In this document: one piece after another, positions 36,987 to 46,612 of the stretch
Position numbering within the stretch: position 1 is the first letter of the stretch
Layout of the letters: every line of letters begins with the position of its first letter
From: Nocardia brasiliensis
Lineage (GTDB): Bacteria > Actinomycetota > Actinomycetes > Mycobacteriales > Mycobacteriaceae
Reading direction: 5' to 3'
Length of the DNA stretch: 64,000 bases
NCBI RefSeq assembly: GCF_011801125.1
Contig: NZ_CP046171.1
Location: 6,882,001 to 6,946,000, forward strand
The notes under the pieces: generated by a model
What the model was told of the DNA's origin: nothing
Database searches by the model: none
What the model saw: only the letters and a program-made list of their open reading frames with translations
Program-made: the position numbers and the translations under genes

Positions 36987-37649
36987 TCAGCCGAGGCTGA
37001 ACGGCTGGCCCCACAGCGTCACGTAGGACATGACGTTGCTGGTCTCGACCTTGACCTTCACGAAGGCACGCGCCTGCGCGTAGCCGGCGCAGCCGTTGAG
37101 GCCGATGGTGGAGTCGGCCCAGGTGACCGAACCCTTGCCGTTCTTGAAGGTGATCTGGGTCGAGTGATCCTCGTTGCCGAAGTCATCGGCAACCTCACGG
37201 TCGAGCAGGTAGAACGAGGTCGCCTCGCCCGGGCCGAGAGTCAGGTTGCCGCCGCCGCTGCCGCCGACGTCGCCGCTGCTGCCGTCCCACTTGCCGCTGG
37301 CGTCAGCGCCACCGTTGGCACCGCCGCCGGCGATGTTGACCTGGCAGCCGACCACGTAGCCCGGACGGATCTTGCCCGTCGCGGTGCCATTGATCTCGAC
37401 CTGCGCCGAACCGGACACCCACGCGTTGCGGTGCACCGGAGTCGAGCCCATGGACGGGTTGATGTTCGCCGACTCGTTGACGAGGCGGACCGTCACCACG
37501 GTGCCGTCGGACAGCGTCTTGGTGATCTCGCCGCCGGGCAGCGGCACGAAGGTGTCCGCATTCGCGGCACCGATGGAGAACAGGCCCATGGCGATGGTTG
37601 CGGCGGCACCGACACCGGCTGCCCGCACCAAGTTCTTACGGTTGATCAT
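36987..37649 (-). CDS. MspA/NfpA-family outer-membrane porin, copy 2
   Basis: Protein of 220 aa, the closest relative of copy 1 (same MINRKNLVRAAGVGAAATIA start and TFVPLPGGEITKTLSDGTVV mature N-terminus). A Gly/Asp-rich insert (residues about 125-150, with GGGANGGADASGKWDGSSGD) would lie in the goblet or pore loop and could alter the channel mouth. The C-terminus is VTLWGQPFSLG. It is likely one of the NfpA/NfpB pair; I cannot say which. Confidence 0.9.
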   Translation of the reverse strand: MINRKNLVRAAGVGAAATIAMGLFSIGAANADTFVPLPGGEITKTLSDGTVVTVRLVNESANINPSMGSTPVHRNAWVSGSAQVEINGTATGKIRPGYVVGCQVNIAGGGANGGADASGKWDGSSGDVGGSGGGNLTLGPGEATSFYLLDREVADDFGNEDHSTQITFKNGKGSVTWADSTIGLNGCAGYAQARAFVKVKVETSNVMSYVTLWGQPFSLG

Positions 37650-37713
37650 TTGTTAATTCCCTCAGGGGTTGAGTTCGTTTCAGCGAGAAAGGTGTTCAAC
37701 AGTTCGACAGTCG

Positions 37714-38388
37714 TCAGCCAATGCTGAACGGCGCCCCGTAGAGGGTGGTCTTCGAGTAGTTGTCACCGATGATCTCGACCACGGTGTAAGAGCGCGCCTG
37801 GGCGTAGCCCGCGCAGCCCTGGATTTCCATCTCGACGTCCTGGTACTCGACCGAGTAGGTACCAGCCTTGGTGATGTCCTTCAGTTCGATCTGCACGAAC
37901 TTGACGTCACCGGGGCCCAGCTTCACGCCGACGGAACCGCCGATGCCACCGCTGGTGAGGTTGACCTTGCCCGAGACGCCGACGGAGATCGCGTCGTCGG
38001 CGATGCTGACCTGGCAGCCGATGATGTAGCCCGTGTTGAGCTGGGACGCGCCGTGGGTCGAGGAGTTGTTGGTGCCGGGCTTGTTCGTCGCGCCGTTCCA
38101 GGGGCCGACCTTGCCCTCGGGCGTGTCGGTGACATCCGCGGAGGCGTTACCGGAGACCCAGACGACGCGGCCCGCGCCGTTGGCGGCGAGCGACGGCGAG
38201 ACGATGGCGTGCTCTCCGGTACGGGTAATGGTCACGCCCGGTCCGAGCTTCTGGCCGTCCGGCAACGGCACAAAAACATCAGCGCTGGCGGCGCCGGTCG
38301 AAAGGAGGCCCATGGCCACGGCAGCGGCAGCGCCGACGCCCGCGACGCGGGCACCGCGGCGCAGACCGTTGGTGCGGTTCTCGCTCAT
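37714..38388 (-). CDS. MspA/NfpA-family outer-membrane porin, copy 3
   Basis: Protein of 224 aa from the ATG at 38388, the first gene of the porin cluster. The signal peptide is longer and Arg-rich (MSENRTNGLRRGARVAGVGA). The mature start DVFVPLPDGQKLGPGVTI diverges from the other two, and the rim stretch GATNKPGTNNSSTHGASQ is polar. The end, TTLYGAPFSIG, keeps the family signature. It probably forms mixed channels with copies 1 and 2. It is preceded by a promoter and Crp site some 225 bp upstream. Confidence 0.88.
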   Translation of the reverse strand: MSENRTNGLRRGARVAGVGAAAAVAMGLLSTGAASADVFVPLPDGQKLGPGVTITRTGEHAIVSPSLAANGAGRVVWVSGNASADVTDTPEGKVGPWNGATNKPGTNNSSTHGASQLNTGYIIGCQVSIADDAISVGVSGKVNLTSGGIGGSVGVKLGPGDVKFVQIELKDITKAGTYSVEYQDVEMEIQGCAGYAQARSYTVVEIIGDNYSKTTLYGAPFSIG

Positions 38389-38613
38389 ACTTCCCCTCAT
38401 CAGGTTTAAAACAGTCAGCCTCGACCATCGAGGCTGGACAGTGGTCCTCGCAGGCCCAGCCCAGTTTGTCGCCCTTTTGTTGCCAGTATGTAACCAGCAA
38501 TTAAGGTCGCCGCGACGTGCCGGCTGGCAACGGAACCGAGCCAGGTTCCGCCGGGTCGACGCGTACGTGCCGCACCCGGGCCGATGAAGTCCAGTGTGGG
38601 TGGCTCGTGGCGA

Positions 38614-38642
38614 ACATTAAACGCTAGGTAACGACGCTGCAA
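38614..38642 (-). promoter_or_regulatory. Promoter of the porin cluster
   Basis: On the minus strand TTGCAG and TAATGT are separated by exactly 17 bp, close to the sigma-70 consensus. Transcription would start near 38607 and give a leader of about 219 nt before copy 3. Long leaders are also known for mspA. Confidence 0.6.
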
Positions 38643-38664
38643 CGCGAGCTTTCATAAAGATCAA

Positions 38665-38680
38665 TGTGATGTAGATCACA
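38665..38680. promoter_or_regulatory. Crp/GlxR-type binding site upstream of the porins
   Basis: TGTGATGTAGATCACA is a perfect match to TGTGA-N6-TCACA. Its centre is about 65 bp upstream of the predicted start, near the class I activator position. A cAMP-responsive regulator could therefore tune porin expression. Confidence 0.7.
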
Positions 38681-39028
38681 GTTGATAACAGAAGAATGCT
38701 ATTTGACGTGCGTGAATTGCGTGACGGAGACAGCCGGACCGACCGGACGGTGCCGACCGAGTCGCCAAAACGCCAAGCGCCGAATACGAGACAGGGCCGT
38801 ATGAGAATGCGGGGCGAATCCCCGATGTGAAACATGAGCGAGTGAATCGCGAGGAATCCGACCGGACGTTACGTAGCAACTACGTAGATATCGGCAATCA
38901 GCCGTGATGCGGCGGAATCTGAGAACGCAGCCAATCATCGGTCGACGATGCGTTATCCGAATCGTGATCGCGTTCGTCGCGGGTAGTGTCTGGGAGGGTG
39001 TCGCCGAAGATAGCGGCCAGACGTGCCG

Positions 39029-39063
39029 CATCCCTCGCCCGGCGCGCTGCCGGACGAGGGATG
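39029..39063 (-). terminator. Hairpin after moaB
   Basis: A 15-bp stem with one mismatch (39029-39043 with 39049-39063) and a short loop lies 26 bp past the stop of the mprAB-pepD-moaB run. Confidence 0.6.
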
Positions 39064-39088
39064 TCGTCGGAAGAACTGGAAACCGTAA

Positions 39089-39664
39089 TTATTCGACCAA
39101 TCCGGAGAGCTCGCCGATCACTTTGCTGGCGAGCGGGCCGAGCGTGGCCATCCCGTCGCGCACCGCGGCCCGGGTGCCCGGCAGGTTCACTACCAGGGTG
39201 CTGCCGGAAACGCCCGCGACGCCACGGGACAGGCCGGCGTCGAGCGAACCCGCCACCCGGCCGGAGGAGCGCAGCGCCTCGCTGATGCCGGGCAATTCGC
39301 GATCGAGGACCTGCGAGGTGGCCTCCGGCGTGACATCGCGCGGCGACATGCCGGTGCCGCCGACCGAGATGACCAGGTCGACACCGCCGATCACCGCGGT
39401 GTTGAGCGCATTGCGGATCTCGACCTCGTCGGCCTGCACCGAAACCGAGGCGTCCACCAGGAAGCCCGCTTCGGTGAGCAGCTCGGTGACCAGCGGGCCG
39501 AGCGAGTCAACACCTCCATGCGCCGTTCGATCATCGACGACCACCACCAGTGCACGCCCCGCCACAGGAGCATCGATTTCCATGCTGCTCACCGTAGCGC
39601 CTGCGCCGAGAACCTCGGCGGCCGTGTCGAGCAGCGGAGTCCAACCGCCCTGCAGCACGCGCAT
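39089..39664 (-). CDS. moaB: MoaB/MogA-family molybdopterin protein (MoaB2-like)
   Basis: Protein of 191 aa if it starts at 39664, an ATG that overlaps the pepD stop (TGATG); a start at 39583 would give 164 aa. The MoCF fold is clear: VVVVDDRTAHGGVD, LLTEAGFLVDA, VISVGGTGMSPRDVTPEA (the substrate loop GGTG) and GVSGSTLVVNLPG. It binds molybdopterin for adenylylation. The order mprA-mprB-pepD-moaB2 is the same in M. tuberculosis, where MoaB2 is also reported to contact a sigma factor. Confidence 0.88.
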   Translation of the reverse strand: MRVLQGGWTPLLDTAAEVLGAGATVSSMEIDAPVAGRALVVVVDDRTAHGGVDSLGPLVTELLTEAGFLVDASVSVQADEVEIRNALNTAVIGGVDLVISVGGTGMSPRDVTPEATSQVLDRELPGISEALRSSGRVAGSLDAGLSRGVAGVSGSTLVVNLPGTRAAVRDGMATLGPLASKVIGELSGLVE

Positions 39665-41091
39665 CACCGTCCGCCGTCCGCGGGCGCACCGGTGAGGGTC
39701 ACCTCGACGGTCTTCGGATTGTTGCCCTGTTCATCGGTATAAGTGACCTTCACCTTGTCTCCCGGTTGGTGCGAGCGGACCGCCGCGACGAGCGCGTCAC
39801 CCGAATCGATGGTCCGGTCATTCAGTTTGGTGACGACCACGCCCGCCGGGATGCCTGCCTTGGCGGCGGGCCCGTCCGGGGTGGACTCCAGCACCCGCGC
39901 GCCGTTGGCGGTGTCCTGCTTCTGGATCTTGACGCCGATCTGCGCGTAGGTCGCGTGGCCGGTCTTGATGAGTTCGTCGGCGACGCGGCGCGCCTGGTCG
40001 ACCGGGATGGCGAAGCCGAGGCCGATCGAGCCGCTCTGCTGACCGACACCCATCTCGCTGCCGCCGAGGCTGGCGATGGCGGTGTTGATGCCGATGAGCT
40101 TGCCGTTGCCGTCGACGAGGGCGCCACCGGAATTACCCGGGTTGATCGCGGCGTCGGTCTGGATCGCGTCGATCACCGGGTTCGCGGCGGCCGGATTCTG
40201 CGCGCCCTCACCGCTGGTCGACACCGGACGGTTCAGCGCGGAGACGATGCCGGTGGTGACGGTGCCTGCCAGGCCGAGCGGCGAGCCGATCGCCACGACC
40301 GGCTGGCCCACCTGCAGGTTCGACGAGGTGCCGAGCTCGATCGGGGTCAGGCCGTTCTTTCCGCTGACCTTGATGACGGCCAGGTCCGAGACGGGGTCCG
40401 CGCCGACGATGGTGGCGGGCGCGGTGCTGCCGTCGGAGAACATGACCTCCATCTTGGCGTTCGGACCGCCGCCCGCGGCCACGTGATTGTTGGTCAGGAT
40501 GAGTCCGTCGGAGGACAGCACCACCCCGGAGCCCTCGCCTTCGGCCCGGCTGCTCGCGACCTTGATCATCACCACGCTGGGCAGCACCTTCTGCGCCACC
40601 GCCTGGGTCGAGCCGGCCGGTGCGTTGGAGACGTTGTTGACGTTCGGCTTCGGCTGGTCGAGCGCGTTGGTGACGACCGAGCTCCCCTTGTCGGAATGGC
40701 TGACCAGCGCGCCGACCGCGCCACCGACGCCGCCGCTGACCAGGGCGAGCGCGACCGCGCCCGCGACAAGGCCGGTGCGGATCGGCCTGCGGGGCTGCTT
40801 GGGCTCCTCGAACGGGCCGCCCTGCGCCGATTGCGCATCGAAGCCGGCGTTCGGGTCGTACGGCGGCGGCGCGCCGTAGTCGGGGCCGGGGAAGGACTGG
40901 GTGTGCTGAGGCGGCGGGTACTGACCCATCGGATGCTGCGCTTCGAACGCCCCGTACGCCTGCTGCGAATAGGCGGGGTCCGGTGCGTACGGCTGGCCCG
41001 CCGCCGCTGCCGGGATCTGTTCGGTCGGCTGCGGCCGGTGTGGCGTGGCGTTCGCCGCCTCGTCGCGCCGGTCCTGCGAATCCTCGGTCAT
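39664..41091 (-). CDS. pepD: HtrA-like serine protease PepD
   Basis: Protein of 475 aa from the ATG at 41091. The N-terminal 100 residues are Pro/Gln-rich and cytoplasmic, and one membrane helix (GLVAGAVALALVSGGVGGAV) follows. The trypsin-like domain has the full triad: His in LTNNHVAAGG, Asp in PVSDLAVIKV and Ser in NPGNSGGALVD. A C-terminal PDZ domain includes KAGIPAGVVVTKLNDRTID. PepD degrades or chaperones damaged envelope proteins and in M. tuberculosis is part of the MprAB/SigE envelope stress response. A pair of MprA-type repeats lies 48 bp upstream. Confidence 0.93.
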   Translation of the reverse strand: MTEDSQDRRDEAANATPHRPQPTEQIPAAAAGQPYAPDPAYSQQAYGAFEAQHPMGQYPPPQHTQSFPGPDYGAPPPYDPNAGFDAQSAQGGPFEEPKQPRRPIRTGLVAGAVALALVSGGVGGAVGALVSHSDKGSSVVTNALDQPKPNVNNVSNAPAGSTQAVAQKVLPSVVMIKVASSRAEGEGSGVVLSSDGLILTNNHVAAGGGPNAKMEVMFSDGSTAPATIVGADPVSDLAVIKVSGKNGLTPIELGTSSNLQVGQPVVAIGSPLGLAGTVTTGIVSALNRPVSTSGEGAQNPAAANPVIDAIQTDAAINPGNSGGALVDGNGKLIGINTAIASLGGSEMGVGQQSGSIGLGFAIPVDQARRVADELIKTGHATYAQIGVKIQKQDTANGARVLESTPDGPAAKAGIPAGVVVTKLNDRTIDSGDALVAAVRSHQPGDKVKVTYTDEQGNNPKTVEVTLTGAPADGGR

Positions 41092-41138
41092 GGACTCCTC
41101 GTTTCTCCTCAACGTCTGCCGACCAGCTTGACGACGAC

Positions 41139-41157
41139 GACTGAGAGCGGACTGAGA
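41139..41157 (-). promoter_or_regulatory. MprA-box-like direct repeats before pepD
   Basis: On the minus strand TCTCAGTC occurs twice with 11-bp spacing (41139-41146 and 41150-41157). The same pair with the same spacing precedes mprA. MprA is known to bind such loosely conserved direct repeats before pepD and its own gene. Confidence 0.7.
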
Positions 41158-41311
41158 CCGTGCTTTCAATTGTCCGAGATGTCTACCCACTTCTCGCGGC
41201 CGCACGCGACCACCGCTACCGGGCCGAGCCTGCCCGCACCCAGGCAACAGCGTACGCATCGACCTGCGCATGTGGGAGACCTCGCGGCGCGGGTAGGGGT
41301 CGGCCGCCGAA

Positions 41312-42784
41312 TCACTCGACCGTGGCCACGCCCGCCTCGCCGGGCAGCACGATGCGCACCAGGGTGCCGCCGCGCGGCGAGGTATCGATGGCGATGGTTC
41401 CGCCGTGCTTGGTCACCACCTGCTTGACGATCGAGAGACCGAGTCCGGAGCCGGGCATCGAGCGCGACGCCGTGGTCCGATAGAACCGTTCGAACACCAG
41501 CTCGCGCTCCGCGGGCGGAATGCCGGGTCCCGCGTCGTCGACCACCAATTCGAGCAGCCGAGAACCGGTTTCGCGCATGGTGACGTGCACCTGCGCACCG
41601 GCCGGACTCCACTTCGCCGCGTTGTCGAGCACGTTGAGGATGGCCCGCTCCAGGCCTGCCTCGTGGCCGTACACGAACCAGGGGCGCAGATCCGCGACGA
41701 ACTCGATCCCGGAGCGCCGCCGCCGGACCCGCTCCAGCGCGCGCTCGCTGACCTCGCCGAGATCGACCCGGTCGTAGACCGCCTCGGGCGCGTCCTCCCG
41801 GGCCAGATCCACCAAATCGCCGACCAGCGTGGACAATTCCTCGATCTGGGCCATGACGTCGGCGCGCAGTTCGGCCATGTCCTCGTCGGGTAGCCGCGGC
41901 GCGCCCGGCCTGCTGGAGGCGATGAGCAGTTCCATGTTGGTCCGCAACGACGTGAGCGGCGTGCGCAATTCGTGTCCGGCGTCGGCCACCAATCGGCGCT
42001 GGCGGTCCCGTGATTCGGTCAACGCGCGCAGCATGGTGTTGAAACTCTCGGTGAGACGCGCCAATTCGTCGTCGCCGGTGACCGGAATGGGCGTCAGGTC
42101 GTCGGTGCGAGCGATGCGCTCGGTCGCCGCGGTGAGCCGCGCGATCGGGCGCAGCCCGGTGCGGCCGACCGCGGTGCCCGCCGCGGCGGCCAGGACCACG
42201 CCGCAGCCGCCGACCACGAACAGCAGCCAGGCGAGCCGGTCGAGCACCGCCCTGGTCGGGTCGAGCCGCTGCGAAATCACCAGCGTGACACCCGCATCCG
42301 TACGCCTGGCCAGCACGCGCTGGTTCTTGTAGGTGCGCAACGACGAGGACATCTCGTTGCGCGCCACCGCCATTTCCTGGGGGCCGATCGGCGGCTTGGC
42401 CGGTTGCGGCGGCACGTACCCGGTGGCGGCGCCTGGCGGCGCGCCCGCCGGAATCGGGTAGATGATCCCGACCCCGATGTCGTTGGAGAACAGCGTCGCC
42501 ATGGTCAGCGACTGGAACGGAATGTTGTCGATGTCGCTGTTGATCATCGTCGCGGCGCGGGTCCGCAACTGTGCGTCGACATCGCCGTACAGCGAGCGGG
42601 CCACCATCGCGTAGGCCGCGATCGAGGTGACCGCGACCGCGATGGCCACCACCGACGCGGCCAGCAACGTGACGCGCCAGCGCAGCGAGACAGAACGGGT
42701 GAGCGGAATCGGCGGCCGCATCTCCGGCGGCTCCGGTTGACCGAGCCCCGCGACCACCGGCCGCTTGGGAACATTTCGTGCCAT
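41312..42784 (-). CDS. mprB: Sensor histidine kinase MprB
   Basis: Protein of 490 aa. Two membrane helices (LRWRVTLLAASVVAIAVAVT and LDRLAWLLFVVGGCGVVLAA) enclose an extracytoplasmic sensor of about 140 residues. HAMP follows, then the dimerisation domain with the phosphorylated His in DAGHELRTPLTSLRTNME. The ATPase domain has the N box (ILNVLDNAAKWSP), G1 (VDDAGPGIPP), the F box (ELVFERFYR) and G2 (PGSGLGLSIVKQV). It senses envelope stress and phosphorylates MprA. mprA lies 9 bp upstream in the same operon, and pepD and moaB follow. Confidence 0.92.
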   Translation of the reverse strand: MARNVPKRPVVAGLGQPEPPEMRPPIPLTRSVSLRWRVTLLAASVVAIAVAVTSIAAYAMVARSLYGDVDAQLRTRAATMINSDIDNIPFQSLTMATLFSNDIGVGIIYPIPAGAPPGAATGYVPPQPAKPPIGPQEMAVARNEMSSSLRTYKNQRVLARRTDAGVTLVISQRLDPTRAVLDRLAWLLFVVGGCGVVLAAAAGTAVGRTGLRPIARLTAATERIARTDDLTPIPVTGDDELARLTESFNTMLRALTESRDRQRRLVADAGHELRTPLTSLRTNMELLIASSRPGAPRLPDEDMAELRADVMAQIEELSTLVGDLVDLAREDAPEAVYDRVDLGEVSERALERVRRRRSGIEFVADLRPWFVYGHEAGLERAILNVLDNAAKWSPAGAQVHVTMRETGSRLLELVVDDAGPGIPPAERELVFERFYRTTASRSMPGSGLGLSIVKQVVTKHGGTIAIDTSPRGGTLVRIVLPGEAGVATVE

Positions 42785-42793
42785 GGTCTGCCC

Positions 42794-43480
42794 CTACGGG
42801 GGCGTCTCCCTCAGGACGTAGCCGACACCGCGCACGGTGTGAATGAGTCGGGGTTCGCCGTCGGCCTCGGTCTTGCGCCGCAAATACCCGATGTACACCT
42901 CGAGCGCGTTGCCCGAGGTCGGGAAGTCATAGCCCCAGACCTCCTCGAGGATGCGGCTGCGAGTCAACACCCGGCGCGGATTGGCCATCAGCATTTCCAG
43001 CAACGAGAACTCGGTGCGGGTGAGGCTGATCGCCCGTTCGCCGCGGGAGACCTCCCTGGTCACCGGATCCAGCGACAAATCCGCGAACGTCATTGCCTCC
43101 GACGTCTCGCCGGGGTCGGCGGTCGTGCGGCGCAGCAGTGCCCGCAATCGAGCGAGTAATTCTTCCAAAGCGAAGGGTTTCGGCAAATAGTCGTCCGCGC
43201 CCGCATCGAGTCCGGCGACGCGCTCGGATACCGAATCCCGTGCTGTCAAAACCAGAATGGGAAGATCATCACCCGTACTGCGCAAGCGCCTGCAGACCTC
43301 GAGGCCGTCCATCCGCGGCATCATCACGTCCAACACCAACGCGTCCGGTCGCTGATCGGTTGCCTTTTCCAGGGCATCGACGCCGTCCACCGCGAGATCG
43401 ACGGAGTAGCCGTTGAAGGTCAGCGACCGGCGCAGCGACTCGCGGACGGCGCGATCGTCGTCTACTACCAGAATGCGCAT
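42794..43480 (-). CDS. mprA: Response regulator MprA
   Basis: Protein of 228 aa from the ATG at 43480 ([15 protein letters not shown]), the length of mycobacterial MprA. The receiver has the acidic pair DDD at 7-9, the phosphoacceptor Asp in ALVLDVMMP, Thr in LVLTARD and Lys in YLPKPF. The C-terminal OmpR-type winged helix ([44 protein letters not shown]) binds DNA. The ATG has almost no ribosome binding site, so the mRNA may be leaderless. Direct repeats 20 bp upstream suggest autoregulation. Confidence 0.93.
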   Translation of the reverse strand: MRILVVDDDRAVRESLRRSLTFNGYSVDLAVDGVDALEKATDQRPDALVLDVMMPRMDGLEVCRRLRSTGDDLPILVLTARDSVSERVAGLDAGADDYLPKPFALEELLARLRALLRRTTADPGETSEAMTFADLSLDPVTREVSRGERAISLTRTEFSLLEMLMANPRRVLTRSRILEEVWGYDFPTSGNALEVYIGYLRRKTEADGEPRLIHTVRGVGYVLRETPP

Positions 43481-43500
43481 GCGACCAGTTTGACCGTATC

Positions 43501-43519
43501 GACTGAGAGGCGACTGAGA
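43501..43519 (-). promoter_or_regulatory. MprA-box-like direct repeats before mprA
   Basis: TCTCAGTC occurs twice on the minus strand, 11 bp apart (43501-43508 and 43512-43519), identical in sequence and spacing to the pair before pepD. The position 20-40 bp upstream of the ATG would cover the -35 region of a leaderless promoter. Confidence 0.7.
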
Positions 43520-43843
43520 GGGGACCTCCGACACGCCGTGCCGGACCGGACGGCCCTCCGGCGACAGCAGCCCACCAGCAAACGGCGTACTCGAGCCAAC
43601 TAGATCATCTGTCCAGTTAGTCTGTAGACTGTCGAACTAGTGCAACGCGAAACCTGTTACGTGTAGCCATATTCGGGCACCATCAGACCTTGTCCCCCGG
43701 ATTGCCGACGGTCCGCCTGCGCGGTATGTTCCGTGCGGTAAAAAGAAGACCTTTAGTTGGTTCTCGGCGGGTAGATCCCATATACGTTGAACAGCACGTG
43801 CCGTCCCGAGGGCCCTGCGCGGAGTGGAGGCGACGGAAGCGGA
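43520..43843. other. Divergent region between mprA and the conservon
   Basis: About 324 bp without a gene. It includes the palindrome AGTCTGTAGACT (43619-43630) inside a wider AGTT...AACT repeat, which could be an operator for the conservon. I cannot name a regulator. A purine-rich stretch just before 43844 may serve as ribosome binding site. Confidence 0.4.
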
Positions 43844-46612
43844 ATGGAAGCAAAACCGCGTTCCTGGTATTTCAGCCTGTCCAACTTGCCCGTCACGCGC
43901 AAGGTCGGCATCGTACTGCTGCTACCGGTGTTGCTCGCCTCGGCGTTCGCCGGGCTCCGCATCAAGGACGAGCTCGGCGTGATCTCCAAGCTCGACGCCG
44001 CGACGGAGCAGGCCCGCATCCTGCGCCCGATGCTCGCGTTCGGCGAGGCCACCGAGACGCTCGCGGTCGCGGCGATCACCGCCAAACCCGATGACCAGCT
44101 CGACCCCATCGCGGCCAAATTCGATCAGGCCGCGGCGGATCTGGAAACCGCGCTGCGGGTGAGCGAATCGAGCGACAGCTTCAACAAGGAACTCGGCGCC
44201 GCGATCGCGGTCGGCCGGACCATGCGCAACGGTCTGCGCACCGCCTCGCCGATGACCATCGGCGAGCAGGTCGGTGAGGTCGGCACCCGCATCGTGACCG
44301 CGACCTCGGTGTCCTCCTCGATCGAGGAGGTGATCATCCAGCGGTACTTCCTGCAGCTCGGTCTGATCGCCAACGCGAATCGCGTGCTCACCCAGGAACA
44401 GATCATGGTCGCCACCGCGGGTCCGGGCAACAACATGGCCGTGCTCGGCAACATGCTGACCACCCTCGGCGCGGAGCTCGTGATGGTGAACATCTACACC
44501 GAGCTGAGCCCCGAGTCGGCGATCAACGCGCCGACGCTGATCCAGGCGGTGCAGGCCCGCATCGGCGCGCTGAGCCAGAACCCGAACAATCCGAGCGGTA
44601 ATCCCGTCATCGTCGATTCGCTCAAGACCAGCACCGACAGCTACCGCCAGGCCACGAGCACCCTGCTCGGCCTGGTCGACACCAAGCTCGCCGACCGGAC
44701 CACCGAGTTGCGCAGCGCCGTGCTGCGTGACGTCGCGATCGTGGTCGGCACGCTGCTGGCCGGCCTCGCGCTGGCGCTCGCGGTCGCGCGCTCGCTGGTG
44801 CTGCCGATTCGCCGGCTGCGTCACGACGCGCTCCAGGTCGCGCACGTGGACCTGCCCAAGGAGATCGAGGTGGTGCGCGCGGGCGGCGCGACACCGGAGA
44901 TCGCGCCGGTGGATGTGAGCACCACCGAGGAGATCGGTCAGCTGGCCCGCGCGGTCGACGACATCCACCAGGCGTCGCTGCACCTGGCCGCCGAGCAGGC
45001 CCGCTTGCGACTGCAGATCGGCAGCATGTTCGAGACTCTCTCGCGCCGCAGCCAGTCACTGGTCGAGCAGCAGCTGGCGCTGATCGAGGACCTCGAACAC
45101 GACGAGGACAACACCGAGCGGCTGCAGAGCCTGTTCCGCCTCGACCACCTCGCCACCCGCATGCGCCGCAACGGCGACAACCTGCTGGTGCTCGCGGGTA
45201 CAGCGCTGCGCCGCGGCCAGCTGCACCCGGTCCAGCTCTCGGACATGCTGTGGAGCGCGGTATCTCAGGTCGAGGACTACCAGCGCGTGGAGATCACCGC
45301 GGTGCCCGACGGCGTGGTCGCCGGTGAGCCCGCCATCGATATCGAGCACCTGCTCGCGGAGTTGATCGACAACGCGCTGCGCTACTCCCCGCCCACCACC
45401 CCGGTCACCGTCTCGGTGGCCAGGGCCGTGGACGGCGGGTATCTGATCGAGATCGTCGACCGCGGTCTCGGCATGTCGACCGAGGACCTGCGCGCCATCA
45501 ACGACCGGCTGAGTTCCGGTGGTGAGGTCACCGTCGAGACCGCCCGCCGCATGGGTCTTTTCGTCGTCGGCAGGCTGGCCAAGCGGCATACGATCACCAC
45601 GAACCTGCGCCGCACCTCCACCATGGCGCAGCAGCCCGGCATCACCGCGAGCGTGCACCTGCCGGGTGGGCTGGTCTCGCCGCCGCTGGATGCCACCGAC
45701 CCGTCCGGCCATCCGCCGGTGCCGATGACCGGCGACTACGCGGTGTCCACCGGCACCCAGACGCGTAACACCCAGCCCCGCAACCTGGTCCCGGTGCCGA
45801 ACCTGCCGCAGCAGAACTCGACGCGCTTCGACGTGACCAGCAACGGGCTCCCGCAACGCAGGCCCGCGATCCGGGTCGCCGAGGCACCGGGACAGCCGAC
45901 GGTGTCGATGGCAACGCGCACCAATACCCCTGACAGCGACCCTGATTCACAGCCGCCGACCCAGCCGTGGTCGATCAACGCCCCGGCCGACGAGCGCTCG
46001 CCGTTCGGCCCGCCGACCGCCGACGAATCCGGCAACGGCGCGAAGAAGGCGGCCGACGCCGAGCCGGACCGTCCCGCGAGCCTGTGGACCGAACCGGAGC
46101 ACGAGAGCTCGCTCGATCTCGACGAGCACAGCGGCGTCACCGAACCCACCGTCCGGGCGACCACGTCGCGGTCCGGCCTGCCCATCCGGCGGCCCGCCAA
46201 CGCGTCACAGCCCGAACCGAGCGCGCCGGAACCGGAGCCGGAGCCCGCGCTGACCTCCTCCCGGTTGCAGCCGGTGGCCGGGGCCTCGCCGACCCCGATC
46301 TACCAGCGCATGGTGTCGGAATGGCTGGTCGAGCCCGCAAGTTCGCAAAGCGCGGAGACGACCTGGACTTCGCCCGCGGACGCGGGCTGGATGGCCGCCG
46401 AGGAAGCGACCCGACCCACCCCGACCGGGCGGACCACCGGTGGACTTCCCATCCGCACGCCGGGCGCCCAGCTCGTCCCCGGCGGTTTGGCCCAAGCAGA
46501 CGAATCGGGAGCCCGTGACCCGGAGGAAATCCGGAACAACCTCACCAGGCATCTCAGTGGGGTCCGCAGTGGGCGGGCCAATGCGCAGTACAACGACGGA
46601 GGGCTTGCATGA
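43844..46612 (+). CDS. cvnA: Conservon sensor histidine-kinase-like protein CvnA
   Basis: Protein of 922 aa from the ATG at 43844. Two membrane helices ([20 protein letters not shown] and [20 protein letters not shown]) flank a long extracytoplasmic helical sensor of the nitrate-sensor-like kind. HAMP and a coiled coil follow ([20 protein letters not shown]). The ATPase domain has [11 protein letters not shown] (N box), VDRGLGMS (G1) and [12 protein letters not shown] (G2). The last 300 residues are Pro/Thr-rich and probably disordered. CvnA is the membrane receptor of conservons, in which CvnB-D form a G-protein-like complex. All four genes are here with overlapping or near-overlapping ends. 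Confidence 0.92.
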   Translation: MEAKPRSWYFSLSNLPVTRKVGIVLLLPVLLASAFAGLRIKDELGVISKLDAATEQARILRPMLAFGEATETLAVAAITAKPDDQLDPIAAKFDQAAADLETALRVSESSDSFNKELGAAIAVGRTMRNGLRTASPMTIGEQVGEVGTRIVTATSVSSSIEEVIIQRYFLQLGLIANANRVLTQEQIMVATAGPGNNMAVLGNMLTTLGAELVMVNIYTELSPESAINAPTLIQAVQARIGALSQNPNNPSGNPVIVDSLKTSTDSYRQATSTLLGLVDTKLADRTTELRSAVLRDVAIVVGTLLAGLALALAVARSLVLPIRRLRHDALQVAHVDLPKEIEVVRAGGATPEIAPVDVSTTEEIGQLARAVDDIHQASLHLAAEQARLRLQIGSMFETLSRRSQSLVEQQLALIEDLEHDEDNTERLQSLFRLDHLATRMRRNGDNLLVLAGTALRRGQLHPVQLSDMLWSAVSQVEDYQRVEITAVPDGVVAGEPAIDIEHLLAELIDNALRYSPPTTPVTVSVARAVDGGYLIEIVDRGLGMSTEDLRAINDRLSSGGEVTVETARRMGLFVVGRLAKRHTITTNLRRTSTMAQQPGITASVHLPGGLVSPPLDATDPSGHPPVPMTGDYAVSTGTQTRNTQPRNLVPVPNLPQQNSTRFDVTSNGLPQRRPAIRVAEAPGQPTVSMATRTNTPDSDPDSQPPTQPWSINAPADERSPFGPPTADESGNGAKKAADAEPDRPASLWTEPEHESSLDLDEHSGVTEPTVRATTSRSGLPIRRPANASQPEPSAPEPEPEPALTSSRLQPVAGASPTPIYQRMVSEWLVEPASSQSAETTWTSPADAGWMAAEEATRPTPTGRTTGGLPIRTPGAQLVPGGLAQADESGARDPEEIRNNLTRHLSGVRSGRANAQYNDGGLA

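Larger units (their letters stand above)
38389..39028. other. Long upstream region of the porin cluster
   Basis: About 640 bp without a gene. It holds a long transcribed leader for porin copy 3 (38389 to about 38607), a promoter at 38614-38642 and a Crp site at 38665-38680. Beyond 38700 I see nothing definite, and the region is relatively A+T-rich. Confidence 0.5.
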
